From Osedax symbiont Rs1 (GTDB lineage: Bacteria > Pseudomonadota > Gammaproteobacteria > Pseudomonadales > Balneatricaceae): 64,000 bases of DNA. The stretch is from assembly GCA_000416275.1 (NCBI GenBank), contig ASZJ01000160.1:29684-93683 (forward strand), given 5' to 3'. The translations under genes and the position numbers were made by a program. The notes under the pieces are model-generated. The model saw only the letters and a list, made by a program, of their open reading frames with translations. It made no database searches and was not told the origin of the DNA. Of the stretch, positions 26,579 through 36,429 are shown one piece after another. Each line of letters begins with the position of its first letter. Position 1 is the stretch's first letter.

Positions 26579-26620
26579 AGTATTCTCAAAATTTAGTGTT
26601 AGGGAATTAAAAAGGGCCGG

Positions 26621-26941
26621 TTATAAGGTTAAATCTTTATCCAGCTGAGTGATCAGGCTGAGTAAAGCGTCGGTCTCCGCACTTTCGGTTTTAAACGCCT
26701 GCTCAGCCATGACGGCCATATTGCTGGCTGCCGGTAGCTTTGCTCGGGTTTCGATGACCGCCACTAGTTTTGGGAACATCACCCATTGCAGCCACTCGAC
26801 AAAGGTTAAGCTATCGACACAAAAAGGTAATTTGCTGGATAGCTTTTCAGTCGCTGGTGGCTGGTCTTGCCATAAGCCCTGACGTTGCATTTGAGCAGTG
26901 ACTAATCGCAAGGTGGCTGAGATTTTCTGATGACGCATCAT
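26621..26941 (-). CDS. yqcC: YqcC-like protein (DUF446)
   Basis: Small all-helical protein of 106 residues. The family pattern is visible in LGLW-like QRQGLWQDQPP, then PFCVDSLTFVEWLQWVMFPKLVAVIE. YqcC genes usually neighbour truC, a tRNA pseudouridine synthase, but truC is not present here. It follows the DAHP synthase gene by seven bases. Molecular function unknown. Confidence 0.8.
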   Translation of the reverse strand: MMRHQKISATLRLVTAQMQRQGLWQDQPPATEKLSSKLPFCVDSLTFVEWLQWVMFPKLVAVIETRAKLPAASNMAVMAEQAFKTESAETDALLSLITQLDKDLTL

Positions 26942-26948
26942 TGGTTGA

Positions 26949-28298
26949 CTACTGCTTCGCTGATTTTAATGTTTCGGCAATTAAGAAAGCCAGTTCTAGC
27001 GCTTGTTCGCCATTTAAGCGCGGGTCGCAGAAAGTATCGTACCTAGCGGCTAAGCCCTCCTCAGTAATCTGATAAGCACCGCCAATACACTCGGTGACGT
27101 TGTGTCCTGTCATCTCTAAATGTACTCCGCCGGCATGTGTTCCCTCGGCTTTGTGCACGTGGAAGAAACCTTTGATTTCTTTAAGAATGGCGTCTACGCT
27201 GCGAGTTTTATAACCACTTGATGCCGTGATAGTGTTGCCGTGCATTGGATCGGAACTCCAGACGACGCTACGTCCTTCACGTTTAATTAATCTGACTAAC
27301 GGCGGCAGTTTTTCAGTAATTTTTTCGGCACCCATTCTGGCAATTAAAGTAATTCTACCCGGTAAGTTTTCAGGGTTTAATATATCTAACAACTCAATGA
27401 GGTCTTCTTCAGACGTTGAAGGGCCTACTTTAATGCCAATCGGATTTTTAACCCCGCGTAAAAACTCTACATGGGCATGGTCCGGTTGACGGGTTCTATC
27501 ACCTATCCAAATCATGTGTGCAGAACAGTTATACCAATCATTGGTAAAGCTATCCCTGCGGGTTAGAGCTTCTTCGTAACCCAGCAGAAGTGATTCGTGG
27601 GAGGTATAGAGAGTCGTTGATCTAATCTGTGGTGTGGTCACTGAATCAATACCGCAGGCCTCCATGAACTTGAGTGCCTGATTGATTTGATTGGATAGAT
27701 TTAAGTAGCGTTCGCCCTGCGGGCTTTTATTAACAAAACCTAAATTCCAGCTGTGTACTTTGTGCAAATCAGCGAAGCCGCCCTGAGCAAAGGCGCGCAG
27801 TAAATTTAAAGTAGATGAAGACTGGTGATAAGCTTTAATCATCCGTTCAGGGTCGGGTATCCGAGCTTGAGCGGTGAACTCGTTACCGTTGATTATATCG
27901 CCGCGGTAGCTAGGCAGTGATTGATCGCCAATGGTCTCTAAGTCACTGGAGCGTGGCTTGGCAAATTGACCGGCCATCCTACCTATTTTTACCACTGGGC
28001 AGCCACCGGCAAAGGTCATGACTACAGCCATTTGCAGTAGTACTTGAAAGGTGTCACGTATTTTGTTGGCGTTAAACTCGGCAAAAGTCTCAGCGCAATC
28101 TCCGCCTTGTAGCAGAAATGCTTTACCTTCAGCGACGTCTGCTAGCTGGCGATGTAGCCCTCTAATTTCACCGGCAAAAACTAATGGTGGCATTTTTGCA
28201 AGTTGCTGCTCAGCTATGCGTACCTGCTCAGCATCCGGGTAATTAGGCTGTTGTAGGATCGGTTTTTTGCGCCAGCTTTGAGGTGTCCAGATTTCCAT
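26949..28298 (-). CDS. Class II (plant-type) 3-deoxy-7-phosphoheptulonate synthase
   Basis: First step of the shikimate pathway, condensing phosphoenolpyruvate and erythrose-4-phosphate. The 449-residue size and motifs fit the class II family: [15 protein letters not shown] with a metal-binding Cys near residue 82, [40 protein letters not shown] region, GIKVGPS and [12 protein letters not shown]. No N-terminal regulatory extension of the mycobacterial kind is seen. First gene of a cluster with yqcC and the DUF3549 gene. Confidence 0.95.
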   Translation of the reverse strand: MEIWTPQSWRKKPILQQPNYPDAEQVRIAEQQLAKMPPLVFAGEIRGLHRQLADVAEGKAFLLQGGDCAETFAEFNANKIRDTFQVLLQMAVVMTFAGGCPVVKIGRMAGQFAKPRSSDLETIGDQSLPSYRGDIINGNEFTAQARIPDPERMIKAYHQSSSTLNLLRAFAQGGFADLHKVHSWNLGFVNKSPQGERYLNLSNQINQALKFMEACGIDSVTTPQIRSTTLYTSHESLLLGYEEALTRRDSFTNDWYNCSAHMIWIGDRTRQPDHAHVEFLRGVKNPIGIKVGPSTSEEDLIELLDILNPENLPGRITLIARMGAEKITEKLPPLVRLIKREGRSVVWSSDPMHGNTITASSGYKTRSVDAILKEIKGFFHVHKAEGTHAGGVHLEMTGHNVTECIGGAYQITEEGLAARYDTFCDPRLNGEQALELAFLIAETLKSAKQ

Positions 28299-28506
28299 TA
28301 TATTTCGCCAAGTGTGTGCATTGTATTAGTGTATAACTGAGTAGTTATAAAAAACTGCTCAGCTATGAGGCACTTTTACTGCTCATTATTAAATATGATC
28401 GGACATTTTAAGGGATCAACAATGATAAACAAGAGGCTGGAGGTATTTAGTTGTGAAATTATGTTGGTTTTTTATCTTTAGCATGAAGTGGCTTTTAGGG
28501 CACTGA

Positions 28507-29421
28507 TCAGGCTGACTTTATAGCGGCTAGATTGGCGAAAGACACTTCTTTTGCCGTGTCCAAAAAATCGATCATAAACTCAGCGTTTTTTTGCTCGTCT
28601 CTAATAGCTGCATACAAAGTACACCATTGACCACGTTCTCCGATAGGTAGGCCAGTGATATATCCTTTTTTTAAATAGTCATCAATTGCCCAGTTTGGCA
28701 GCGCTGCCAAACCTCTGCCGCTTGCCACTAGCTGTACCATCATTAAGGTTAAATCTGCAGTGCGCACTTCTTTTGGCTGTATACCTGCAGGGTCTAAAAA
28801 GCGCGTAAAAATATCTAAGCGATCCTGGTTTACCGGGTAGGTGATCAATGTTTCGGTAGTGAAATCGGCTGGTTCTATGAATTTTTTATTGGCTAGTGGA
28901 TGGTTGTCACTCATGGCAATGAGTGATTCGTAGCTAAACAGTGGAATGTAGAAAATACCTGTTCTGGGAACCGGGTCAGATGTTATCACTAAGTCAATAT
29001 CGCCCTTAGCGAGGGCGGGAATAGGGGCAAAAGTAAAACCATTGGCCAAATCCATTTCTATTTCAGGCCAGTTTTTTCTAAAGCAATCAATCGTCGGCAT
29101 CAACCATTCAAAACAACTGTGGCAATCAATACTGATGTTAAGTCTACCGGCTTCACCGCAAGCTAAGCGGACTATTTCGCGCTCGGTATTTTTAATCATC
29201 GGCAATATGCTATCGGCTAGCGCTAAAATTCGCCTTCCGGCTGCGGTAAAGCTAATAGGTTTGGTTTTTCGGATGAAAAGCGAGCAGTTTAATCGGTCTT
29301 CTAAATCTTTTATTTGATGAGATAATGCTGATTGAGTGAGATGAATGCGCTCCGCCGCTTCAACTAGAGAGCCTGAATCACGAAGCGCGGTAAGGGTTTT
29401 TAAATGTCTAAACTCAATCAT
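28507..29421 (-). CDS. metR: LysR-family regulator, MetR-like
   Basis: LysR-type regulator of 304 residues with an N-terminal HTH (RIHLTQSALSHQIKDLEDRL, about 25-44) and a substrate-binding domain. The sequence closely follows E. coli MetR in MIEFRHLKTLTALRDSGSL, ECHSC-like DCHSCFEWLMPTID, PALAKGDIDLVITSD and GRGLAALPNWAIDDYL. MetR senses homocysteine and activates met genes; no metE or metH is nearby in this window. The single-copy neighbourhood gives no further target. Confidence 0.85.
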   Translation of the reverse strand: MIEFRHLKTLTALRDSGSLVEAAERIHLTQSALSHQIKDLEDRLNCSLFIRKTKPISFTAAGRRILALADSILPMIKNTEREIVRLACGEAGRLNISIDCHSCFEWLMPTIDCFRKNWPEIEMDLANGFTFAPIPALAKGDIDLVITSDPVPRTGIFYIPLFSYESLIAMSDNHPLANKKFIEPADFTTETLITYPVNQDRLDIFTRFLDPAGIQPKEVRTADLTLMMVQLVASGRGLAALPNWAIDDYLKKGYITGLPIGERGQWCTLYAAIRDEQKNAEFMIDFLDTAKEVSFANLAAIKSA

Positions 29422-29625
29422 ATTTTAGTCCGTATAGGGAACACGTAACGTGAAAATCTAAGCTAAAGAGCGTATTTTAGCGTGAATTACTACAAAAGAG
29501 AAAATTAATTAAGAGTTAGCGACTTTTAGTGTCTTAGAATTAGGCACCTCGATGTTTGGATATAGCTATTATCTACAGCGACCTGATCGATTTAATAGGA
29601 TCATGTAAGCGATTAAGTTTAGAGG

Positions 29626-29650
29626 GCTTGCCTCAATTATAGAGGCAAGC
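29626..29650. terminator. Hairpin downstream of argF
   Basis: GCTTGCCTC-AATTATA-GAGGCAAGC, a perfect 9-bp stem, 61 bases past the argF stop (argF reads leftwards). There is no clear T-run on the argF strand, so termination is probable only by position. Confidence 0.45.
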
Positions 29651-29710
29651 TGTTTGAGGGTGCGGACATACTGGATGTCTGGTTATATCCGCTATCCTGA
29701 CTCGGTGGGG

Positions 29711-30625
29711 TTATTGGCTGGCGTTGAGTAAAAACTCCATCAGTGCCTTCTGTGCGTGCAGTCGATTTTCTGCTTCTTCAAATACCACGCTGCTGGGGTT
29801 GTCCAGCATATCGTCACTGATTTCTTCGCCTCTGTGCGCTGGTAGGCAGTGCATGAATAAAGCTTCTTTATTGGCCAAGTGCATTATTTCGGGGTTAACC
29901 TGGTAGTCTGCAAAGCTTTTCTCTCTAGCGAGTTGTTCTTGCTCTTGGCCCATAGATGCCCATACATCGGTGACAATTAAATCACTGTTGTGTACCGCGT
30001 CTTTTATATCTCGAAAAATGGTGACTCTATCGGAATTTTTAGCAACTAATTCGGGGCTGGGGTCATATCCAGCTGGGCAGGCAATGTTAAGTTTGAAATC
30101 TAGTACTTTGGCTGCATTGATGTATGAATGGCACATGTTGTTGCCATCGCCGACCCAAGTGACGGTTTTTCCCTGAATATCGCCGCGGTGTTCCCAGTAG
30201 GTCTGCATGTCCGCTAACAGTTGGCATGGATGATAATCATCGGTTAAAGCATTGATAACAGGAACGCTTGAATGTTTGGCAAAATCTTCGACAATGCTGT
30301 GGGAAAAGGTTCTGATCATGACTATATCGAGCATGCTGGAAATTACTTTAGCTGAGTCTTGAATAGGTTCGCCGCGACCTAATTGGGTGTCTCGCGATGA
30401 TAAAAACATTGCGTGTCCACCAAACTGCGCCATTCCCGCTTCAAAAGAGACCCGCGTTCGAGTAGAGGACTTCTCGAAAATCATGCCCAATACTTTATTG
30501 GGGAAGGGAGCGAAATTTTCACCTCTATTGCGCATTGATTTTAACTCAATGGCCCTGTGGATTATTTGGTGGAATTCAGCTTGTGATAAATCGAGCAACG
30601 TTAAAAAGTGTCTGATGTTTTTCAT
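29711..30625 (-). CDS. argF: Ornithine carbamoyltransferase
   Basis: Makes citrulline from ornithine and carbamoyl phosphate in arginine biosynthesis. The product from ATG 30625 is 304 residues, the family norm. Motifs: [13 protein letters not shown] (carbamoyl phosphate, STRTR 54-58), [11 protein letters not shown], and the ornithine-binding [12 protein letters not shown] longer in-frame start at 30664 adds 13 residues that do not fit. argG lies 4 kb away in the same syntenic block. I did not find a convincing ArgR box. Confidence 0.96.
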   Translation of the reverse strand: MKNIRHFLTLLDLSQAEFHQIIHRAIELKSMRNRGENFAPFPNKVLGMIFEKSSTRTRVSFEAGMAQFGGHAMFLSSRDTQLGRGEPIQDSAKVISSMLDIVMIRTFSHSIVEDFAKHSSVPVINALTDDYHPCQLLADMQTYWEHRGDIQGKTVTWVGDGNNMCHSYINAAKVLDFKLNIACPAGYDPSPELVAKNSDRVTIFRDIKDAVHNSDLIVTDVWASMGQEQEQLAREKSFADYQVNPEIMHLANKEALFMHCLPAHRGEEISDDMLDNPSSVVFEEAENRLHAQKALMEFLLNASQ

Positions 30626-31105
30626 AGCAGTTTCTAATAATAGCGGCCAATAGCAAAAGCTCATTTATCAATGTGGGTTTGAGCATGCATTGAGGTAAGC
30701 GAAGAGTATGGCGGGATAATGTTTTGGAATATGACAATTACATTCGCCATTTTATAACATTAAAAATTCCACGAGGCCAGTTATTTGCCAAGGCCATTTT
30801 GTAAATCGGTAAAATCAGCGCATAAATCGCTGCTCTCGGATTTAAGCTTGCTCTGTGAGCGTTAATTGCTGATACACATGAAACAATACGGTTTTAGATA
30901 TAAAGAAGGCCCTAAAATCCCAGTAGTGAGAACCGTTCTTAACCGCGGCTGATTGGGTCTTCGTATGGATAAAGACTGGCTTAAAACGCTGCTTTTATTG
31001 TTGTTTTGAACGGTTAATAAATCCGAGTAAATTAGTCAGGTATGTGCTAAGATTCGCCGATCAAAATCGAGTTAATTACCATTGGGTAGTATGAGAGAAT
31101 CAAAT
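30626..31105. other. Divergent argF/grxD intergenic region
   Basis: 480 bases with no credible gene. It must hold the argF promoter (leftward) and the grxD promoter (rightward). A TGCTAAGAT extended -10-like sequence lies at 31047-31055, about 50 bases before the grxD start. No repeat element is seen. Confidence 0.4.
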
Positions 31106-31450
31106 ATGAGTGTCGCTGAAACTATTAAAGATCAAATCGAAAACAACGCTATCTTATTGTATATGAAAGGTACACCGCGTTTTCCGCAATGTGGTTTTTC
31201 GTCTAGAACAGTAGAGGCGCTGATGGCTTGTGATGAGCGATTCGCATTTATTAATATCTTGGAAAATCAAGATATTAGAACAGAATTGCCAAAAATTGCC
31301 AATTGGCCAACTTTTCCACAATTGTGGATTAATGGCGAGTTAGTTGGCGGTTGTGATATTGTCTGCGAACTAGCTGAGAGCGGCGATTTAAAAGAAATGG
31401 TTTCTGCGGCGGCGGCCGAAGCGGCAGCCAAAGAAGAAGCTAGCGAGTAA
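31106..31450 (+). CDS. grxD: Monothiol glutaredoxin, Grx4 type
   Basis: CGFS-type glutaredoxin that carries or delivers iron-sulfur clusters and acts in iron homeostasis. The 114-residue product has MKGTPRFPQCGFSS with Cys29 and the glutathione/partner site WPTFPQLWINGELVGGCDIV. The C-terminus is an Ala/Glu-rich tail. ATG 31106 is preferred as it begins the conserved N-terminus (SVAETIKDQI); ATGs at 31091 and in-frame upstream are possible. Confidence 0.95.
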   Translation: MSVAETIKDQIENNAILLYMKGTPRFPQCGFSSRTVEALMACDERFAFINILENQDIRTELPKIANWPTFPQLWINGELVGGCDIVCELAESGDLKEMVSAAAAEAAAKEEASE

Positions 31451-31563
31451 TACCGGACTTTTATAATGGATAGCAATAACCACACTCTGAACTCGTGGCT
31501 TCAAGTGCTATTCAGCATTAAGTATCAATTTGAAAAAATAATAGAAAATAATGGAGAGTTACA

Positions 31564-32166
31564 ATGGGCGTATTAGTAGGTAAAAAAGCACCAAATTTCA
31601 CTGCAGCAGCAGTGCTTGGCGATGGTCAGATTGTTGATGACTATAGTTTTTCAGCGGCAACCAAGGGAAAGTACGCGCTAGTATTTTTCTATCCGCTTGA
31701 TTTTACGTTTGTCTGCCCGTCAGAGCTAATTGCATTAGATCACCGTGTTGAAGCTTTCAAAGCTTTAGATGTTGAGGTTATTGGTGTTTCTATCGATTCT
31801 CATTTCACCCACAATGCATGGCGTAACACCGCTGTAGAAAATGGCGGTATTGGTCAAGTTAAATATACTCTAGTTGCTGATATGACACATGAAATCTGCA
31901 AAGCATATGATGTTGAAAGTGACGGCGGTGTGGCTTTTCGTGGTGCGTTCATCATTGATAAAAATGGAAATGTTCGCTCGCAAATCGTAAACGATTTGCC
32001 ATTGGGACGCAACATGGACGAATTGATTCGTCTGTTTGAAGCGCTGCAGCATCATGAAGAGCATGGAGAAGTTTGCCCTGCAGGTTGGAGCAAAGGTGAT
32101 AAGGGAATGGATGCGTCGCCTGATGGCGTTGCTGCATACCTATCAGCTGAATCTGATAAGCTGTAA
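31564..32166 (+). CDS. Typical 2-Cys peroxiredoxin (AhpC/TSA family)
   Basis: Thiol peroxidase of 200 residues that reduces H2O2 and organic peroxides. Peroxidatic Cys51 is in DFTFVCPSEL and resolving Cys171 in GEVCPAGW, the classic typical 2-Cys pair. Arg in the RGAFIID strand completes the active site. A GGAG ribosome site is present and a strong terminator follows. No ahpF stands beside it, so thioredoxin is the likely reductant. It is probably the AhpC homologue that accompanies grxD and rnt in Pseudomonas. Confidence 0.95.
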   Translation: MGVLVGKKAPNFTAAAVLGDGQIVDDYSFSAATKGKYALVFFYPLDFTFVCPSELIALDHRVEAFKALDVEVIGVSIDSHFTHNAWRNTAVENGGIGQVKYTLVADMTHEICKAYDVESDGGVAFRGAFIIDKNGNVRSQIVNDLPLGRNMDELIRLFEALQHHEEHGEVCPAGWSKGDKGMDASPDGVAAYLSAESDKL

Positions 32167-32212
32167 TTGCTTTTAAAGTTGCTGGTTCGTGTAAGTGACT
32201 AACAGCAATAAA

Positions 32213-32238
32213 AGCCTAGCTTAGTCTAGGTTTTTTTT
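32213..32238 (+). terminator. Intrinsic terminator after the peroxiredoxin gene
   Basis: Stem CCTAG/CTAGG, extended by AG..TT pairing, around a CTTAGT loop and followed by eight T residues. It lies 47 bases after the stop codon. Confidence 0.85.
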
Positions 32239-32383
32239 CGTCTATGGGAAATTGAGTCTAGATTTGGCTGCTGAGCAAGGCAATTTTGTCGATAAAAACA
32301 GAATCTAGATGCTTTTGTCGGTGGCGCTGTTAGAATACTCTGAAATTATAAATGCATACATTTTGTATGGTTAAGGAAATCTA

Positions 32384-33028
32384 TTGGCTAATAGTAGTAT
32401 TACACAGTTAATGAAAGAACGGTTTAGGGGCTATTTACCCGTAGTAATCGACGTTGAAACGGCTGGCTTTAATTGTAGGACTGACGCTTTGCTAGAAATA
32501 GCAGCGGTTACTTTGACGATGGATGATCAAGGTTATCTGATTATAGATCAGAGTTTCGAAGCGCATGTAGAGCCTTTTGCCGGAGCGAATTTGGAACAGT
32601 CGGCACTGGATTTTACCGGTATTGACCCTGAAGATCCTGAGCGGGGTGCGATTGCCGAGTTAGCGGCGATGGAAATGATTTTTAAAGAGGTGCGCAAAGC
32701 GGTCAAAGCCCACGGTTGTAAGCGGGCTATTTTAGTCGGACACAATGCCTCTTTTGATCATGGATTTGTCATGGAAGCTGCCGAGCGTTGTGATTTAAAG
32801 CGTAATCCTTTCCATCCTTTTTCGACGTTTGATACAGCGACTTTGTCAGGTTTGGCATACGGCCAGACGGTGTTGGCCAAAGGTTGCGAAGTCGCCGGTA
32901 TTCCCTTCGATGGGAAAAAAGCTCATTCAGCTTTATATGACACCGAAAAAACCGCGGATTTATTTTGTTCTATTGTCAATCGGTGGAAAGATTTAGGTGG
33001 CTGGGATATGGTTCTCGACTACCAGTAA
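32384..33028 (+). CDS. rnt: Ribonuclease T
   Basis: 3'-5' exoribonuclease that finishes tRNA 3' ends and stable RNAs. The 214-residue DEDDh protein shows [11 protein letters not shown] (Asp23, Glu25), [12 protein letters not shown] and [14 protein letters not shown] (His and Asp of motif III). The start is TTG, with AAGGAA five bases before it; no ATG fits the conserved N-terminus. The gene sits between peroxiredoxin and motY, as in Pseudomonas, where pyrC usually follows. Confidence 0.95.
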   Translation: MANSSITQLMKERFRGYLPVVIDVETAGFNCRTDALLEIAAVTLTMDDQGYLIIDQSFEAHVEPFAGANLEQSALDFTGIDPEDPERGAIAELAAMEMIFKEVRKAVKAHGCKRAILVGHNASFDHGFVMEAAERCDLKRNPFHPFSTFDTATLSGLAYGQTVLAKGCEVAGIPFDGKKAHSALYDTEKTADLFCSIVNRWKDLGGWDMVLDYQ

Positions 33029-33146
33029 ATCTAGGCATAATTGTTATTGCTGATTTGTTTGAAGGTGCTGGATGAGTTGTCGAAATGGGTTTGCCATTTA
33101 AGATTTTATATGCAAGTCTGCAACCTCTTAATAGTGGATATAAAAA

Positions 33147-34001
33147 ATGCTAGCAAAAGTTAAACTGATTTTTAGTTTAGTGCTGTGTGTGACGACAGGC
33201 TTAGTGCAGGCGGTGACTTTTCGTGCGTCAATCGATGAGTCCAAATGGGTGCTAGAATCGTCCAAATTTGAATGCAAGCTGTCGCAAGATATCCCCGCGT
33301 TTGGTATTGGTGAATTTTTACATGAGGCGGGTGTTGAACCACTATTTACGCTCAAACCCACGCAGCGGTTAGCTATTAAGAGGAAGGCGACATTGGTGGT
33401 TGAGGCCTCACCATGGCAGCCTGGAATGCCTACTTCATTGATCGGTTACTTGGAGGCGGGCAGAGTATTGAAAACCAACGCAGTGTATGCCGGTCAAATG
33501 TTGGTTGCGCTGTATAAAGGGATGTCGCCAACGTTTACTGTTGATCGCTGGATGAACTCAGAAGATCAATTGAGGGTGGCTCTTTCTGCCGCTAACTTTA
33601 AAGCGGCTTATAATGATTATATAAAATGTGTCGCCGGTTTGCTGCCTGCTAACTACCGACAAGTTGCGCGTACTGCAGTGTTGTTCCCGCCAGCGGGCTG
33701 GACTTTGTCGGATGCAACTCGGGAGCGTTTAGAGTTAATTGCTTTTTACGTGCAAGAGGATAAAAGTGTCAGTGCCATTTATATAGATGGGCACTCTGAC
33801 AGTGGTGGTCGACGCCTGTTAAATCGTGATTTATCTAAGCAGCGTGCCGAAGAAGTTACCCGCTACTTAGTATCGTTAGGAGTGGATAAATCGATGATTA
33901 CGACGCGCTATCATGGTGAGCGATATCCGGTTGTTCCCAATACCTCGAAAACCAATAGAGCGCGTAATAGGCGAGTAACTATCCGCTTGGATAAAGAGTG
34001 A
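33147..34001 (+). CDS. motY: MotY-like protein, sodium-type flagellar/OmpA-family component
   Basis: The 284-residue protein has a signal peptide (about 1-22, VCVTTGLVQA then cleavage), an N-terminal MotY domain (WVLESSKFECKLSQDIPAFGIGEF) and a C-terminal OmpA-like peptidoglycan-binding domain (YIDGHSDSGG 212-221, LSKQRAEEVTRYLVSLGV, NRRVTIRL). In Vibrio and Pseudomonas MotY is a T-ring part needed for stator function. No other flagellar gene is in the window, but its position between rnt and argG matches Pseudomonas, where motY is also isolated. Confidence 0.85.
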   Translation: MLAKVKLIFSLVLCVTTGLVQAVTFRASIDESKWVLESSKFECKLSQDIPAFGIGEFLHEAGVEPLFTLKPTQRLAIKRKATLVVEASPWQPGMPTSLIGYLEAGRVLKTNAVYAGQMLVALYKGMSPTFTVDRWMNSEDQLRVALSAANFKAAYNDYIKCVAGLLPANYRQVARTAVLFPPAGWTLSDATRERLELIAFYVQEDKSVSAIYIDGHSDSGGRRLLNRDLSKQRAEEVTRYLVSLGVDKSMITTRYHGERYPVVPNTSKTNRARNRRVTIRLDKE

Positions 34002-34276
34002 GTTTTAGTAGTGGTATAGGTTGGTTGCATGGGTCGTTAAGTGTTATTTAGCGCGTTAGTGGGCCATTAATAACTTGCTCGAACTCTCTAATGTGAGGCG
34101 CAGAAATAAGATCGGCCCATCCAAGCGTAGATGCAGCTGAAGCTGACCTGAAGAATTTTAATCAACAGCGGTAAAAAGCGAGTCAGTGTATTGTTCCAAA
34201 TAACTATAGCTAGTGGTGATTAGATTGGATTAGTGGAGCTGTCGTAGTAGCTCATCGTTTCTGGATGGGAGCTAGT

Positions 34277-34344
34277 TACAAATGAGCAAACTGAGCTGGT
34301 TTTTAACATTGTATTTCCGAGCGTGGTAGTTATGCTGAGGTCTC
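34277..34344 (-). mobile_element. Truncated, diverged family-2 element
   Basis: Reads AAATGAGCAAACTGAGCTGG then TTTTTAACATTGTATTTCCG and ends GTTATGCTGAGGTCTC, a match to the right two-fifths of the copy at 24444-24668. The left end is missing and no target duplication can be recognised, so this is an old remnant. Confidence 0.7.
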
Positions 34345-34378
34345 CTCTATATACTATCGCTCATATTAATAACGTTAG

Positions 34379-34401
34379 CCTGATATGTGTCAGGTTTTTT
34401 T
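34379..34401 (+). terminator. Terminator-like hairpin in the argG leader
   Basis: CCTGA-TATGTG-TCAGG followed by seven T residues ends only 18 bases before the argG ATG. Either argG transcription starts downstream or reads through it, or the hairpin acts as an attenuator. Confidence 0.7.
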
Positions 34402-34419
34402 GTGTATGGAGCATGAGAG

Positions 34420-35646
34420 ATGTCCGATATTAAAAAAGTTGTCCTTGCGTATTCTGGCGGTTTAGATACATCAGTTATCGTCCGTTGGTTACAAGAAACT
34501 TATAATTGTGAAGTAGTTACTTTTACTGCAGATTTGGGGCAGGGTGAAGAAGTTGAGCCCGCGCGCGCTAAAGCTGAAGCTTTAGGAGTGAAGGAAATTT
34601 ATATTGATGATTTGCGCGAAGAATTTGTTCGCGATTTCGTCTTTCCAATGTTTCGCGCCAATACTGTCTATGAAGGTGAATACTTACTTGGGACTGCAAT
34701 TGCTCGGCCGTTGATATCAAAGCGCCTAATTGAAATTGCCAATGAGACTGGTGCCGATGCGATTTCTCATGGAGCAACAGGTAAGGGCAATGATCAAGTA
34801 CGTTTTGAGCTTGGAGCATATGCATTAAAACCTGGGGTGGAGATTATCTCCCCTTGGCGTGAGTGGGATCTAAGTTCGCGTGAATCTTTGATGGCTTACT
34901 GTGAAGAGCATGGTATAGCAGTTGACTATGCAAAAAATAAAACTAAATCTCCCTATTCAATGGATGCTAATTTACTGCACATATCCTATGAGTCAGGGAT
35001 CTTAGAAGATCCTTGGGTCGAAGCTGAAGAGGAGATGTGGAGATGGTCTGTCTCGCCTGAAGCGGCTCCCGATACAGCGCGCTATATTGAGCTCAGCTAT
35101 GAAAAAGGGGATATTGTGGCCATTGATGGTGAAGCGATGACTCCTGCAACGGTGTTGGAAACGCTAAATAAAATTGGTGGCGAAAACGGTGTTGGTAGGT
35201 TGGATATTGTAGAAAATCGCTTTGTTGGCATGAAGGCGCGTGGCTGTTACGAAACACCAGGTGGCAGTATTATGCTAAAAGGGCACAGAGCGATAGAGTC
35301 TATTACTCTGGATCGTGAAGCTGCCCATCTTAAAGATGAAATGATGCCTCGTTATGCCAAGCTAATTTACAACGGATTCTGGTGGTCAGAAGAGCGAAAA
35401 ATGCTGCAACAATCTATAGACTATAGCCAGCGTAACGTCAGTGGTGACGTGCGTATTAAACTTTATAAGGGTAATATTAGTGTGGTTGGCCGCAGATCAG
35501 ATAATAGTTTGTTTGACGAGGCGATTGCGACGATGGAAGATGATGCCGGTTCTTATAATCAAAAAGATGCAGAGGGCTTCATTAAGTTAAATGCCTTGAG
35601 GATGCGGATAGCGGCCTCCAAAGGTAGAAACCTACTGGAAAACTAG
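34420..35646 (+). CDS. argG: Argininosuccinate synthase
   Basis: Joins citrulline and aspartate with ATP in arginine biosynthesis. The 408-residue length is typical of the family. The ATP-pyrophosphatase loop is AYSGGLDTS (10-18), with later [15 protein letters not shown] and the [17 protein letters not shown] region. The GGAG-ATGAGAG leader gives the ribosome site. It is followed by a strong terminator, so it is monocistronic, although a hairpin also precedes it. Confidence 0.97.
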   Translation: MSDIKKVVLAYSGGLDTSVIVRWLQETYNCEVVTFTADLGQGEEVEPARAKAEALGVKEIYIDDLREEFVRDFVFPMFRANTVYEGEYLLGTAIARPLISKRLIEIANETGADAISHGATGKGNDQVRFELGAYALKPGVEIISPWREWDLSSRESLMAYCEEHGIAVDYAKNKTKSPYSMDANLLHISYESGILEDPWVEAEEEMWRWSVSPEAAPDTARYIELSYEKGDIVAIDGEAMTPATVLETLNKIGGENGVGRLDIVENRFVGMKARGCYETPGGSIMLKGHRAIESITLDREAAHLKDEMMPRYAKLIYNGFWWSEERKMLQQSIDYSQRNVSGDVRIKLYKGNISVVGRRSDNSLFDEAIATMEDDAGSYNQKDAEGFIKLNALRMRIAASKGRNLLEN

Positions 35647-35655
35647 ATAATAAAG

Positions 35656-35677
35656 ACCCGCATTAGCGGGTTTTTTT
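35656..35677 (+). terminator. Intrinsic terminator of argG
   Basis: ACCCGC-ATTA-GCGGGT with a run of seven T residues, ten bases after the stop codon. Confidence 0.92.
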
Positions 35678-36003
35678 GCATGTGGATTAGTTTCGTAAAA
35701 GATATAAGAATATGATATAGCTAAATAAAAAATTATGATTAGCAAACGTATTGTCTATATATGGCGACATAAATATGATATTTTAAGGAAGTTGTTAATC
35801 GTTCGATAATATGTGTAAAGCCTAAACACTACAAAAAAATGACCAAGTTTTAGTGAGTTTGCTCTGAGGGCTGTTTGGTTTTTTTTGACTATCTGATAAT
35901 CGACGGAAAATTTCATAAAATCAAATCAGTTTTTATGAAATCATCCTTTGGTTAAGATAACTTAACAGTAAGTTTGACCAGCTTAGGCAACCAGCTATAC
36001 TAG
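35678..36003. other. A+T-rich intergenic region, nothing recognised
   Basis: Between the argG terminator and the small minus-strand gene. Long A/T runs and no clear inverted repeat, frame or repeat-family copy. Confidence 0.4.
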
Positions 36004-36372
36004 TTATAAGAGTTGGTCTTCATCTGATAAAAATGAAGAAAAATTATTATTAGATTTTTCTTGGCTATTTTTATCATTTTGAATGAGAGAGCGAACCACA
36101 CGTCGTGAAAGTAGCTTTTTCTGTGCCTCACTCGGTAATTCAGTGAACATAATTAGGTTTTTTTGCACCAATAAATCGACTAAATCGTCTAGTATACGGG
36201 CGATGGTAATGTCTGATTCGTCAAGAAAAGAGTCTGGCGAAAAATCTGCATTATGGGCTGAGAAAAAGGCCCTCACGTCGGGATGAGTTTTATCAATAGC
36301 TTCAGCGGTGCTGGAAGGGACGTCAGAAATCCCGATGATTTTTCCTTCGGTGTTGCGTGTCGCATATAACAT
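36004..36372 (-). CDS. Uncharacterised 122-residue protein
   Basis: Divergent from the secretion operon by 57 bases. It begins MLYATRNTEGKIIGISDVPS and has an acidic helical middle (TIARILDDLVDLLVQKNLIMFTELP) and a charged, Asn/Ser-rich tail. Small proteins of this shape occur widely in pseudomonads, often mislabelled as tryptophan synthase beta-like; I think this is one, but I cannot name a function. No signal peptide or membrane span. Confidence 0.65.
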   Translation of the reverse strand: MLYATRNTEGKIIGISDVPSSTAEAIDKTHPDVRAFFSAHNADFSPDSFLDESDITIARILDDLVDLLVQKNLIMFTELPSEAQKKLLSRRVVRSLIQNDKNSQEKSNNNFSSFLSDEDQLL

Positions 36373-36429
36373 GGTTGTAACTCGTCTGTAGCAGGATAGG
36401 TTGCCTGATAGTATGTATAAAAATATAGA

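Larger units (their letters stand above)
34002..34419. other. motY-argG intergenic region with decayed mobile element
   Basis: 418 bases. It contains a truncated family-2 element and a terminator-like hairpin just before argG, both listed separately. No gene-like frame is present; pyrC, which lies nearby in pseudomonads, is absent. Confidence 0.6.

Noticed and set aside
31480..31515. CACTCTGAACTCGTGGCTTCAAGTG, similar to the family-1 end
   Set aside because: Only a loose match of about ten bases; neither inverted end nor interior is present.
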